Part shown: one piece after another, positions 48,506 to 57,427 of the stretch | Position numbering within the stretch: position 1 is the stretch's first letter | Layout of the letters: every line of letters begins with the position of its first letter | Source of the DNA: Desulfovibrio piger | GTDB taxonomy: Bacteria; Desulfobacterota; Desulfovibrionia; Desulfovibrionales; Desulfovibrionaceae | Direction of reading: 5' to 3' | DNA length: 64,000 nucleotides | Assembly: GCF_900116045.1 (NCBI RefSeq) | Contig: NZ_LT630450.1 | Location: 935,001-999,000 of the forward strand | Notes under the pieces: generated by a model | The model's database searches: none | Told to the model about the DNA's origin: nothing | Seen by the model: the letters and a program-made list of their open reading frames with translations, nothing else | Program-made: the position numbers and the translations under genes

Positions 48506-49045
48506 CGCTGTCTGGCTATGCCCGCCGTTTGCGGGAGAGGGCGGAATGTGCCTTTTCCTCCCTGTCGCAGCCATGGAAATAGTGGAAGATATGGGTTTTG
48601 AAGGGGACTATTTTGTTTCGCTTTTCTGGTCTGCCAATACCACTTATGACTGGAACTGCGAGCTGGCCGTACTCTTCGGCATGATGCTGGAGCGCACTCG
48701 GCCGGATGTTGTGGTCTTGGCACATGGCCCTTCCAGGGCTTTCTGGCGGCTTGCCGGGCCTACGGACGCCGCTCAAGCTGGTCTGGTCAAATCGGGGATT
48801 GCTGAAAAAAGACGCCAAAACCGTCCCGGTGGACAGCTGGGGCTGCGGCCGGAAGGACGTTACGCCCTGTTCTCCCTCGGGCCGGGCAACCTCAAGGATG
48901 TGAGCGGGCCGATCCTGCGCCTTGTACGGGAAATCCAGGATGCCGGTTTTGCCGTGCTCTGGGCTTGCGTGCCCATTTCCATGCGGGATGTAGAACTGCC
49001 CGCCACGGTACAGCAGCTGTCTACCTATCCGCTGGCATGTGATCT
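48506..49045 (+). pseudogene. Decayed copy of the MurG-like capsule glycosyltransferase
   Basis: This stretch is a diverged, shortened copy of the intact gene at 50166-51230. It starts at the segment for RCLAYARRL and ends near the equivalent of 50925. Small indels break the frame near both 48516 and 48560. About 150 bp corresponding to 50562-50713 are missing; the junction shares ACA on both sides. No single frame covers it. Confidence 0.85.
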
Positions 49046-49180
49046 GCTATTCAAAGAGTTATCTCCACATGCTACTGGAACGCTTTATCATAGATAAATA
49101 AGTTTCCAAACACGCGCTGGAATTAGCAGTTTGCACGAACAATTTACTTTTTGCTAACTCACGCCATAGAGGAAAATTTG

Positions 49181-50173
49181 ATGCATATATTTGATAAATT
49201 CGTAAAGATTCCGTCTTATCAATATCAAGAAATTTGCGATAGTATAAAAAAACAACGGAATACAGAGATACGTAAAAACCTTCTCGATGGAGAATCGAAA
49301 TCTTTTTCTTTTGAAGATTTTCAGCATACTGCAGATATTCCACATAAATTTAATATAAATGTTAATACATGGACATTTGATTGTTTATTTAATTTTATAA
49401 ATAATCATAAATTATATATTATACTATCTGGATACAAAAATGCTAAAGATTCCGTACCTCTTTTTAAAAGATGGAGTTGGAATATGGCATTTGACGGAAG
49501 TGTATTATACATATCTGATCCAATGTTAAGAAAATATAAAAATCTATCTTTAGGCTGGTACTATGGATCAAGCAATGACTGTCTCTATGAGTACATATCA
49601 AATATAGTGCGTATAATTAATAAAAAATTTAATTTTACGCATAACATATTTTATGGTTCTAATGGGGGAGGATATGCAGCTCTTCAAGCTTCTACTTATA
49701 TGGAAAATACTTTTGCAGTTGCTATAAATCCGCAGATTGATATAAAAAATTTTTCATACACGAATGCTTTTATAACATGTACTGGAATCAATCTTTACGA
49801 AAATGATAAATTTGACAGAAATAATTTGATAAACCGTCTAGTACATTCAAAATCAAATTCTTTAATTATACAAAATGATACAGATTCTGTCCATGTCATT
49901 AACCATTTAATACCATTGATGAAAAAATATGCTATGCAACCACAGTACGGCATACAAAAAAATAAAAATTTATTTGTATGGTTATATCATGCATTTGGAA
50001 ATCATGACGCACAAGAAAACAAGATAATATTACAGTTCATACTCTATATAGTCGATAAGCTTATTAAACATCAATCTATTCCGAATGAAATTAAAAAGCT
50101 ATCAATTGCTGTGAATGAGATATGGGCACAGCTTTTTTGGTTGTCCTATTGCGTTAGCAAGCAGCATGAGTAA
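49181..50173 (+). CDS. AT-rich gene, alpha/beta-hydrolase-like protein
   Basis: The 330-residue protein is encoded by very AT-rich DNA between two copies of a glycosyltransferase gene. GAGGAAAA lies 5 nt before the ATG. The only recognisable motif is NIFYGSNGGGYAALQASTYM (about residues 158-177), a nucleophile-elbow (G-S-N-G-G) like that of alpha/beta hydrolases and of Asp2-type accessory proteins. A later LFVWLYHAFGNHDAQE could supply an acid and histidine. It might acylate or deacylate the polymer; the function is not established. Its stop overlaps the next start by 8 bp. Confidence 0.7.
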   Translation: MHIFDKFVKIPSYQYQEICDSIKKQRNTEIRKNLLDGESKSFSFEDFQHTADIPHKFNINVNTWTFDCLFNFINNHKLYIILSGYKNAKDSVPLFKRWSWNMAFDGSVLYISDPMLRKYKNLSLGWYYGSSNDCLYEYISNIVRIINKKFNFTHNIFYGSNGGGYAALQASTYMENTFAVAINPQIDIKNFSYTNAFITCTGINLYENDKFDRNNLINRLVHSKSNSLIIQNDTDSVHVINHLIPLMKKYAMQPQYGIQKNKNLFVWLYHAFGNHDAQENKIILQFILYIVDKLIKHQSIPNEIKKLSIAVNEIWAQLFWLSYCVSKQHE

Positions 50174-51230
50174 CCTTCTCTCTACCCTCTTCTTCCCCGT
50201 CAACGGCTCGGGTATGGGCCATCTGACGCGCTGTCTGGCCTATGCCCGCCGTTTGCGGAAGAGGACGGAGTGTACCTTTTTCTCCCTGTCGTCAGCCATG
50301 GAAGTGGTGGAAGAGATGGGCTTTACAGGGGACTATTTTGTCTCGCCCTTCTGGTCTGCCAATACCACCTACGACTGGAACTGCGAGCTGGCCGTGCGCT
50401 TCGGTATGATGCTGGAGCGCACCCGGCCGGATGTGGTGGTTTTTGACGGCACATGGCCCTTTCAGGGCTTTCTGGCGGCCTGCCGGGCCTACGGACGCCC
50501 GCTCAAGCTGGTCTGGTCCAATCGGGGCTTGCTGAAAAAAAACGCAAAAACCGTCCCCGTGGACAAAAGCCTCTTTGACCTGCTGATCCGGCCCGGCGAG
50601 CTGGGCAGCACGCCCGGGGAGGAACACACGCCGGAGGGGGTACGCCAGCTGCATGTGCCTCCGGTGCTGCTGCTGGATGATGACGACATCCTGTCCCGGG
50701 CCGCAGCCCGGGAACAGCTGGGGCTGCGGCCGGAAGGACGGTATGCCCTGTTCTCCCTCGGGCCGGGCAACCTCAAGGACGTGAGCGGGCCGGGCCTGCG
50801 CCTTGTACGGGAAGTTCAGGATGCCGGCTTTACTGCGGTTTGGGCCTGCGCGCCCATTTCCGTGCGGGATGTGGAACTGCCCGCCACGGTGCAGCCGCTG
50901 TCCTCCTATCCGTTGGCACGCTATCTGCGGGCGTTTGATGTGTTTGTGGGGGCAGCGGGCTACAATACCTGCTGCGAGGTGGCGCAGGCGCAGATCCCCA
51001 GCCTGATCGTCCCCAACACCTTGCTGGCGGATGATCAGATGGCGCGGGCGCGCATGCTGGCGGCACATGCGCCGGTGGTGGTCAACCCGTGCGAGACGGA
51101 GCTGGATGCCCAAACAGCAGTCCGACAGCTGCTGGCGCGTACGGAACAGAAAGATAACGTTTCCTGCGCCCTCGCTCTCAACGGGGCCGATCTTGCCGCC
51201 GAAGCTATTTGGCAACTGGCACAGCAGTGA
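50166..51230 (+). CDS. MurG-like GT-B glycosyltransferase
   Basis: The 354-residue protein opens FFPVNGSGMGHLTRCLAYARRL, the G-x-G-H loop of GT28-type enzymes. VVFDGTWPFQGFLAACRAYG and LVWSNRGLL follow. The C-terminal half has LFSLGPGNLKDVSG and GAAGYNTCCEVAQAQIPSLIVPN, equivalent to the MurG donor site. It is likely to transfer a UDP-linked sugar during repeat-unit synthesis. A decayed copy lies at 48506-49045. Confidence 0.85.
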   Translation: MSNLLSTLFFPVNGSGMGHLTRCLAYARRLRKRTECTFFSLSSAMEVVEEMGFTGDYFVSPFWSANTTYDWNCELAVRFGMMLERTRPDVVVFDGTWPFQGFLAACRAYGRPLKLVWSNRGLLKKNAKTVPVDKSLFDLLIRPGELGSTPGEEHTPEGVRQLHVPPVLLLDDDDILSRAAAREQLGLRPEGRYALFSLGPGNLKDVSGPGLRLVREVQDAGFTAVWACAPISVRDVELPATVQPLSSYPLARYLRAFDVFVGAAGYNTCCEVAQAQIPSLIVPNTLLADDQMARARMLAAHAPVVVNPCETELDAQTAVRQLLARTEQKDNVSCALALNGADLAAEAIWQLAQQ

Positions 51231-51237
51231 GGAGACC

Positions 51238-51783
51238 ATGACCCTGCTACACGAAACAGAAGAACTGCGTCGTCGCCTGCGGCAGTGGGCAGCCGCCCCG
51301 GAATGGCCCCTGCTGGTGCGCTATGAGCTGCTGCCGCAAAAGCCCGCGCCTGAACTCAGTAAACGCTGTTCCCAAAAACTGGGACGTCTTTTGCGGGTCT
51401 GGGGTCTGAGCCGCGCCCGCTATCAAAAGCAGGTCTGGCAGGCAGGTCTCAAGCATGCACCGGCATCCGGGAACAAAATTCTGCTCATTTGGTCGGATGT
51501 GCCGGACAAAACCACCTCCCGCGCGGCCTGCGGCGGTTTGCAGCGTCTGCTGGCCGCACGCCTGGCATATGCGCCCGTGCTGGTGACAGCGCTGGCGGAT
51601 TTCGCCTTCTATTCCCGTTTGGGCTGGCTGGTGGAATATCTGCCGGAGATTTCCGGTACGGGCCCGGATTACACTGAACGCAAACAACACTATCTGGCCT
51701 GGCGCTACCGTGAGGCTGTGGCCGTCCCTCTGTCGGCCGGGTTGTGCGCTGCGGAAGACTTTGCGCAGCTTATCCCATCATAA
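51238..51783 (+). CDS. Hypothetical protein in the capsule locus
   Basis: GAGGAG lies 3 nt before the ATG; 181 residues. It has no signal peptide, membrane helix or family motif I recognise. It is rich in Arg, Leu and Ala, with KILLIWSDVPDKTTSRAACGG in the middle, which could be the first strand and loop of a GT-B-like fold. It follows the MurG-like transferase by 7 bp, so it may be a partner subunit or the stub of a longer transferase. Confidence 0.65.
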   Translation: MTLLHETEELRRRLRQWAAAPEWPLLVRYELLPQKPAPELSKRCSQKLGRLLRVWGLSRARYQKQVWQAGLKHAPASGNKILLIWSDVPDKTTSRAACGGLQRLLAARLAYAPVLVTALADFAFYSRLGWLVEYLPEISGTGPDYTERKQHYLAWRYREAVAVPLSAGLCAAEDFAQLIPS

Positions 51784-51895
51784 CGGGCACTCTTACTCCT
51801 TTCTTTTGAAGTATCCATGCCGAAACATCCGGCCTGCTGCCATGATCCGGGACCGGTACGACCTTAACATATAGTGCAATAACGAGCTGATCGAT

Positions 51896-52855
51896 ATGAG
51901 CAAAGACAGATATGTCGTTCTGACAGTGGATACCGAAGCTCTGCCCAATCGGGCAGAAACGGATCATGTGCGCCGTCTGATCTGGGGCGAACATGCCAAT
52001 GGTACGGCCGGTGTGCGCGAAATAAGTAGCATCGGCAATGAATTTGGTGCCAAGCATGTCTTTTTTGTGGATATGTGCGGTGCGTACGCACGGCGTGACG
52101 AAATTGAGGAAGTAGTACGCTGGCTGGACCATGACGGCCAGGATGTAGAGATGCACGCGCATCCCGAGTATCTGCCGAAAGACTTTTGGCCGGAGTTCCA
52201 TTTCAAATACCGTCCGCGCTTCATGAACCAGTATGCGGATGACAAGGATGATTTTGTCATAGACTATTTCGGCGGCATGCTTGCCGGCATCCTCGGCAGG
52301 CCCCTGCGTGCGTTCCGCGCCGGCTCTTTCCGCTGGAACGCCGGGACCCTCCGCGCCCTGGCAAAGTACAACATTCCCCTGTCCTTCAATAACTCCATGT
52401 GCGCGGTCAACAATCAGCAGTGTCTGCACAGTCTGCCGACCAATATCCCCTTCCGCTGGGAAAACGGGGTGATAGAAATCCCCATGTCGGAAAAATACAT
52501 CTTGCCCCGGTTGCAAAAAAACTGGTGGGCAAGGCTCCAGTATCCGCAGTCGAAATTCTTCCGCTATCGTCCCTGGTGGGCATCGTTTCTACCGGGCAGC
52601 GTCAGCCACCGGACGCCGTTCATGGTCTTTCTGCTGCACTCTTGGTCGCTGATGTACTGGGACGAGAACGGTCACGGTACCTACAAGGACGATGCACGCA
52701 TTGAAGGCTATCGCAGCTTTTTGAAGTGCCTGACAAAAGACTATGACGTCATCACTACGGCGGAACTGCTGGACCTGATCCAGGGCGGCAAAATTGCCCT
52801 CACGCATACCGAGTCCATGGACAAAGCCGAACTCCCGGCAAGCAAGAAGGCCTGA
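51896..52855 (+). CDS. NodB-like polysaccharide deacetylase family protein
   Basis: The 319-residue protein has VVLTVDTEALPN at the N-terminus (the DxE version of the first NodB motif), EMHAHPEYL for metal-binding histidines, FRAGSFRWNAGTL and MVFLLHSWSLMYW for later motifs. These fit carbohydrate esterase family 4 members of polysaccharide loci. It has no signal peptide, so action would be cytoplasmic, on precursors or lipid-linked sugar. The 112-bp gap before it is the widest intact gap in this part of the locus; no clear promoter was seen. Confidence 0.8.
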   Translation: MSKDRYVVLTVDTEALPNRAETDHVRRLIWGEHANGTAGVREISSIGNEFGAKHVFFVDMCGAYARRDEIEEVVRWLDHDGQDVEMHAHPEYLPKDFWPEFHFKYRPRFMNQYADDKDDFVIDYFGGMLAGILGRPLRAFRAGSFRWNAGTLRALAKYNIPLSFNNSMCAVNNQQCLHSLPTNIPFRWENGVIEIPMSEKYILPRLQKNWWARLQYPQSKFFRYRPWWASFLPGSVSHRTPFMVFLLHSWSLMYWDENGHGTYKDDARIEGYRSFLKCLTKDYDVITTAELLDLIQGGKIALTHTESMDKAELPASKKA

Positions 52856-52859
52856 TATC

Positions 52860-54140
52860 ATGCAAAATCCCTTTTCACAGCTGCACAGCTGCCTGACAAA
52901 GAGTTTGCTCCAGTTGCTGCTGCACCGGGCAAAGCCCGGGCGTCCTGTGACGCCGGTGCCTGGACGCATCCTGTATGTGGCGGCCAGCTGTCTGCCCTAT
53001 CATGTCAGCGGCTATACCTCGCGTACGCATGAACTGTTGTGCGCCCTGAAAGAGAGTGGCGCTGATCTGCGCGTCATCACCCGCACGGGCTATCCCTGGG
53101 ACAGGCGCGACAGCCTCTGCCTGCCCGAAGCGGAATACACTCTGCGGGACGGCATGCGCTATGTCCATGCCCGCACTCCGCGCAATAACCGCTTGACCGC
53201 CATCTATGCAGCGCAGGCGGCCACCGTGCTGGAGCGTTACGCCCGGCAGGAGGGTGTGGCCTGTATCCATGCCGCGTCCAACCATGTCAACGCCCTGCCC
53301 GCGCTCCTGGCCGCCCGGCGTCTGGGTATCCCCTTCCAGTACGAGATGCGCGGCCTGTGGGAGCTAACCCGCATCGCGCGGCAACCAGCCTTCGCGCAGT
53401 CGCACAACTTCAAGCTCGGTCTGGCGCTGGAAGGCTTTGTGGCATCCCATGCTGACAGAGTCTTTGTCATTTCCACCCAGCTCGGCCGCTATGCGCGGGA
53501 ACATTGGGGCATCCCCGAAGACCGCCTGCACCTGTTGCCCAACTGCGTGGATGCCGGGCGCATTTGCCCCACGCATCTGCCCGCAGAGCCGCTCACCATC
53601 GGTTATGCGGGTTCACTCATCAACTATGAGGGGCTGGATACCCTGCTCCATGCCCTGCGCCAGCTGCGGCAGTCCGGCATGGCGACGCGTCTGGAGATCG
53701 CGGGACACGGGGAAGCCCACGAAGCCCTGGAACATTTGACAACGGAACTTGGCCTTGATGACGCCGTGCGCTTTTACGGCAGGCTTTCACCGGAAGATGC
53801 CCGCGCCCGCCTTTCCCGCTGTACACTGGTCTGCATCCCGCGCAGGCCATTCACAGTTTGCAAAATCGTCCCCCCCCTCAAGCTGGCTGAAGCCATGGCT
53901 CTGGAAAAACCTGTCATTGTCCCGGATCTTCCTCTTTTCCACGATGAAGCCGGAGATGCGGGCTGTTTTTTCCGCCCGGGAGACGCCGCCCATCTGGCAC
54001 AGGTGCTGGCCACCGCCCTTGAAAATCCCGAACGCTGCGCCACGATGGCCCGCAAGGGCAGGGAACGCATCATCTCATGCCGCCAGTGGAAACACTTCGT
54101 CCCGTACATCCTCGGAGAAGAGATATGCTTGGTGCGTTGA
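52860..54140 (+). CDS. Family 4 glycosyltransferase
   Basis: The 426-residue GT-B protein starts 4 bp after the deacetylase gene. ILYVAASCLPYHVSGYTSRTHEL is the acceptor-side loop and LPNCVDAGRI the hinge. IGYAGSLINYEGLDTLLHAL, FYGRLSPEDARARL and PPLKLAEAMALEKPVIV (the E-x7-E type donor site, here K-L-A-E-A) form the C-terminal Rossmann domain. Retaining transfer from a nucleotide sugar is expected. Confidence 0.9.
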   Translation: MQNPFSQLHSCLTKSLLQLLLHRAKPGRPVTPVPGRILYVAASCLPYHVSGYTSRTHELLCALKESGADLRVITRTGYPWDRRDSLCLPEAEYTLRDGMRYVHARTPRNNRLTAIYAAQAATVLERYARQEGVACIHAASNHVNALPALLAARRLGIPFQYEMRGLWELTRIARQPAFAQSHNFKLGLALEGFVASHADRVFVISTQLGRYAREHWGIPEDRLHLLPNCVDAGRICPTHLPAEPLTIGYAGSLINYEGLDTLLHALRQLRQSGMATRLEIAGHGEAHEALEHLTTELGLDDAVRFYGRLSPEDARARLSRCTLVCIPRRPFTVCKIVPPLKLAEAMALEKPVIVPDLPLFHDEAGDAGCFFRPGDAAHLAQVLATALENPERCATMARKGRERIISCRQWKHFVPYILGEEICLVR

Positions 54141-55213
54141 TCCGTACCATAGGACATTTTGTCTATCACCATCCTGTCGTCCCGCAGGACACACTTCGCC
54201 CAGGTCCCTTCGGCCGCCTCAAGATCGCGCTTGTGACGGATTTTTTTACGGCCGTCAGCCTGTCTGTCGATACCCGTGTCCGCTGTATGACGCCACAGAA
54301 CTATAAGGATATCCTCCGCAACTGGCGTCCTGACCTTGTGTTCGTAGAGTCTGCATTTCATGGTGTTGCAGGGGAATGGCGCTACATGCTCGCCAAGCAG
54401 CCCCGCTATATCAACTGGTACAGGCCAGGTGCCATCTTCGCTCTGGTCAGGTATGCCCGGGATTTGGGGATTCCCACGGTATTTTGGAACAAGGATGACG
54501 GTGCTTTTTTTGATGCCTTTATTGATGTGGCGCGTAATAATTTCCAGCATGTCTTTACGACTGACAGCAGCTGTGTGCCGCGTTATCGGAAGGAAGTTCC
54601 CCCCGATACGACGGTCGGCGTCCTGTCTATGCCCTACCAGCCGGCGTTCCACCACTTCACAGGCTTTTCCTTTGTCAGGAACGAGGCCTGTTTCGTTGGC
54701 AGTTATTACAGGTATATCCTTAACGGAAGACGACAGTTCCTGGACATGATCTTCGAGGCATGTAAACGCATCGCCATGCCCCTTCATGTGTATGACAGGA
54801 ACAGCAACAGGCTGTCCCACTTCCTTGAGTTCCGTTTTCCTGCCGATGCTGGCCTGCATCTGCATCCGCGAGTGCCCTATACGGAAACAGGGGCGGTATA
54901 CAAGCATTACGCAATCTCGCTCAACGTCAATTCCATCACGGATTCCGAAACCATGTACTCGCGACGCCTGCTGGAGATCCTTGCCTGCGGTGGTATCCTC
55001 GTCACCAACAGCAGTCCGGTTGTAGAACGCTATTTTCGGGATTTTTGCCATATTGTGCATGATGCCCCTCAGGCACGGGAGCTGCTTACCCGCCTGGCCG
55101 CAGGCCCTGCCCCTGAAGACAAGGAGAGGGCAGCGGCCGGTGCGGCCTACGTCCGCAGCCTTCATACCTGGCAACACAGGCTTGAACAGCTGGCAGATAC
55201 CGTCAACTTTTAA
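54125..55213 (+). CDS. CgeB-like glycosyltransferase
   Basis: The ATG at 54125 overlaps the previous gene by 16 bp and gives 362 residues. LVFVESAFHG, YINWYRPGAIFALVRYARDLGIPTVFWNKDDG and FTTDSSCVPRYRK are typical of the CgeB/DUF3880 N-terminal half. SLNVNSITDSETMYSRRLLEILACGGILVTN is the C-terminal glycosyl transferase signature of that group. Confidence 0.85.
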   Translation: MLGALIRTIGHFVYHHPVVPQDTLRPGPFGRLKIALVTDFFTAVSLSVDTRVRCMTPQNYKDILRNWRPDLVFVESAFHGVAGEWRYMLAKQPRYINWYRPGAIFALVRYARDLGIPTVFWNKDDGAFFDAFIDVARNNFQHVFTTDSSCVPRYRKEVPPDTTVGVLSMPYQPAFHHFTGFSFVRNEACFVGSYYRYILNGRRQFLDMIFEACKRIAMPLHVYDRNSNRLSHFLEFRFPADAGLHLHPRVPYTETGAVYKHYAISLNVNSITDSETMYSRRLLEILACGGILVTNSSPVVERYFRDFCHIVHDAPQARELLTRLAAGPAPEDKERAAAGAAYVRSLHTWQHRLEQLADTVNF

Positions 55214-55231
55214 AATTTTTTAGGTACAGAC

Positions 55232-57427
55232 ATGTTTTTTTTGATCGTGCAGGCAGTCATCGCTATTATGGCAGTCCTGTTTCTTCTCTATACGCTTCTT
55301 GAGGCTCGCTCCGTACGCAATGCCAACAAGAATCAAGCAGTGCACTTTATCACCATGTCTTCCTCCTCTGCTTCAGACATCGCAGAGTGGCCTATGGTCA
55401 GCGTGCTTTTGCCTGTCTACAACGAAAAACGAATCGTCCATAAGATCATTGACGCCGCCTGCGCCCTGCAATATCCCCGGGAACGTCTGGAAATCCTGCT
55501 GTTGGACGACTCCACAGACGAGACCTATGAGCTGGCGGAAAAACGCGTCGCCCGCTACCATGCCAAAGGTGTCCCCATCAGACACGCACGGCGGGAAAAA
55601 CGCATTGGATACAAAGCGGGCAATCTCAGGTTCGGTCTGACCCTGGCCTGCGGCGACTTCATCGCCATCTTTGACGCGGACTGCCTGCCTCCCGCTGACT
55701 TCCTGCTCAAGGTCATGCCCTGCTTTGCGGATGACAGGGTAGGTTTCCTCCAGACCGGTATCGAACATGTCAACAGAAACGCCACCTTTCTAACGCGTTT
55801 CCAGGCTATGGAGGCCGGACACAAGGAAGACGTGACCTCGGGGCTCTCCCGGGAGGGCCTCATGGCATCGCTCACCGGGACGTCCTGCGTCTGGCGCCGG
55901 AGCTGTATCGAGGCCATCGGCGGTATCAGCACGGCGACCATTACGGAAGATGTGGATATGGGCTATGCAGCGCAACTGGAAAACTGGAAATACGTCTGGC
56001 TGCGCGATGTGACCTCCAAAGCCGAATTCCCCGAATCAATGGCAGCCTTTCGTGTGCAGCGCCAGCGCTGGGCACGGGGACTCATTCAGAATGCCGCGCG
56101 GCATGTACGGCAGATGTTCGCGACTTCCATGCCTCTTCTGGCACGACTGTACGCACTCTCACTCATGTTCTCCTCCCTGCTCCTGGCCGCCTTTTTCTGC
56201 GTCCTGCTGCTCTGCCTGCCTGTGGGCCTGCTGTTCCGGCCTGGTCTTTTTTTCCACGTCTGCTGTACCCTCTTTCTGGGAGCAGCTATCATCTGGGCCT
56301 GGTACAATACAGCCAACGGCAGCCAAGGAGCTTCCTTTATCCGGCGTCTCGGCAGTGCCTTCGGCTATGTCATCATGCACTTTCCCCTTTCCCTTTATTA
56401 CTTCAGTGCTGCCGTCCAAGTAGCCGCAGGGATCGACGGCTCGTTCCATCGGACTCCCAAGGGCTGTGGCCGCCAGAAGATACGCCATCCTGCCATCAAC
56501 AGACGGCTCGTCTGGCTGGAAGCATTTTCTCTGTGCTATGGGCTTGCCTCTTTCAGTGTAGGACTATGGGACGAGAATTACTGGATATCCCTCTACAGCG
56601 GCCTTGCCTCCTCCGGTTTTTCCCTCACGCTATTCTTTTCGTGGAGTGATCATAGAAAGCGCTTCCAGCCAGGGAGTGTGCTCATTACAGGGGCGACCGG
56701 GGCGCTGGGCAGCGCTCTGGCGCTGGAATACGCGGCTCCAGGCATGCAGCTCGTGCTGCTCGGACGGCGACAGGGTGTTCTGGAAGATCTTGCCGTGCGC
56801 TGCCAGGCCAAAGGAGCCGATGTCCAGACACATGCTCTTGACCTGCGCAAAACCGATGAGCTCCGCCGCTGGATATCTGCCTGCTGCGCGGAACACACGC
56901 CGGATCTCATCATTGCCAATGCGGGGCTGAACACCAATATCGGCCCACACGGCAAAGGAGAACCTTTTACCGATGTCAGGAGTCTGGTGGAAGTCAACCT
57001 GCTTTCCGTCATGGCTCTGGTGGATGGGGCGCTGCCCGCCTTGCGTAAAAGAGGCGGCGGCCAGCTCGCCATCGTGAGTTCCCTTGCAGCCTACTACGGT
57101 CTGCCTGCAACGCCGACCTACTGCGCCACCAAAGCAGGTCTTAAAGCCTACGGCACTTCTCTGCGCGGCTGGCTGCGCTCTGAGCACATCCGTGTCAGCG
57201 TGATCCTGCCAGGCTATGTGTCCTCTCCCATGTGTGCGGCCATGCCGGGCCCCAAACCCTTCCTCTGGCAGCCGGAACGCGCCGCCCGGCGCATCCGGCG
57301 CGGCCTTGCGCTTGACCGGGCACGCATCTCCTTTCCTTTCCCGCTCAATCTCGGGATATGGGGACTGTCGCTCCTGCCCGCCTGTCTGGCCATGCCCATA
57401 GCAAGGATGTTCGGCTATGATCGTTGA
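55232..57427 (+). CDS. Fusion: membrane family 2 glycosyltransferase + short-chain dehydrogenase
   Basis: The 731-residue protein joins two enzymes. Residues 1-25 are a membrane helix. About 50-300 is a processive-type GT2 domain with LLLDDSTDET, FDADC, the TEDVDMGY acid and QRQRW. Several helices follow at 300-450. Residues 480-731 are a classical SDR with TGATGALG (Thr486), NAG, catalytic Ser617, Tyr630 and Lys634, all present. The SDR could reduce the 3-keto group of the PKS/oxoamine-synthase product, the step done by a separate SDR (RkpH) in rhizobial K-antigen loci. The GT2 half could then add the first sugar to that lipid. Both roles are inferred. Confidence 0.88.
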   Translation: MFFLIVQAVIAIMAVLFLLYTLLEARSVRNANKNQAVHFITMSSSSASDIAEWPMVSVLLPVYNEKRIVHKIIDAACALQYPRERLEILLLDDSTDETYELAEKRVARYHAKGVPIRHARREKRIGYKAGNLRFGLTLACGDFIAIFDADCLPPADFLLKVMPCFADDRVGFLQTGIEHVNRNATFLTRFQAMEAGHKEDVTSGLSREGLMASLTGTSCVWRRSCIEAIGGISTATITEDVDMGYAAQLENWKYVWLRDVTSKAEFPESMAAFRVQRQRWARGLIQNAARHVRQMFATSMPLLARLYALSLMFSSLLLAAFFCVLLLCLPVGLLFRPGLFFHVCCTLFLGAAIIWAWYNTANGSQGASFIRRLGSAFGYVIMHFPLSLYYFSAAVQVAAGIDGSFHRTPKGCGRQKIRHPAINRRLVWLEAFSLCYGLASFSVGLWDENYWISLYSGLASSGFSLTLFFSWSDHRKRFQPGSVLITGATGALGSALALEYAAPGMQLVLLGRRQGVLEDLAVRCQAKGADVQTHALDLRKTDELRRWISACCAEHTPDLIIANAGLNTNIGPHGKGEPFTDVRSLVEVNLLSVMALVDGALPALRKRGGGQLAIVSSLAAYYGLPATPTYCATKAGLKAYGTSLRGWLRSEHIRVSVILPGYVSSPMCAAMPGPKPFLWQPERAARRIRRGLALDRARISFPFPLNLGIWGLSLLPACLAMPIARMFGYDR

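Noticed and set aside
48486-49097. 203-codon plus-strand frame as a real protein
   Set aside because: It stitches together fragments of the decayed glycosyltransferase copy in shifted frames and lacks its catalytic parts.
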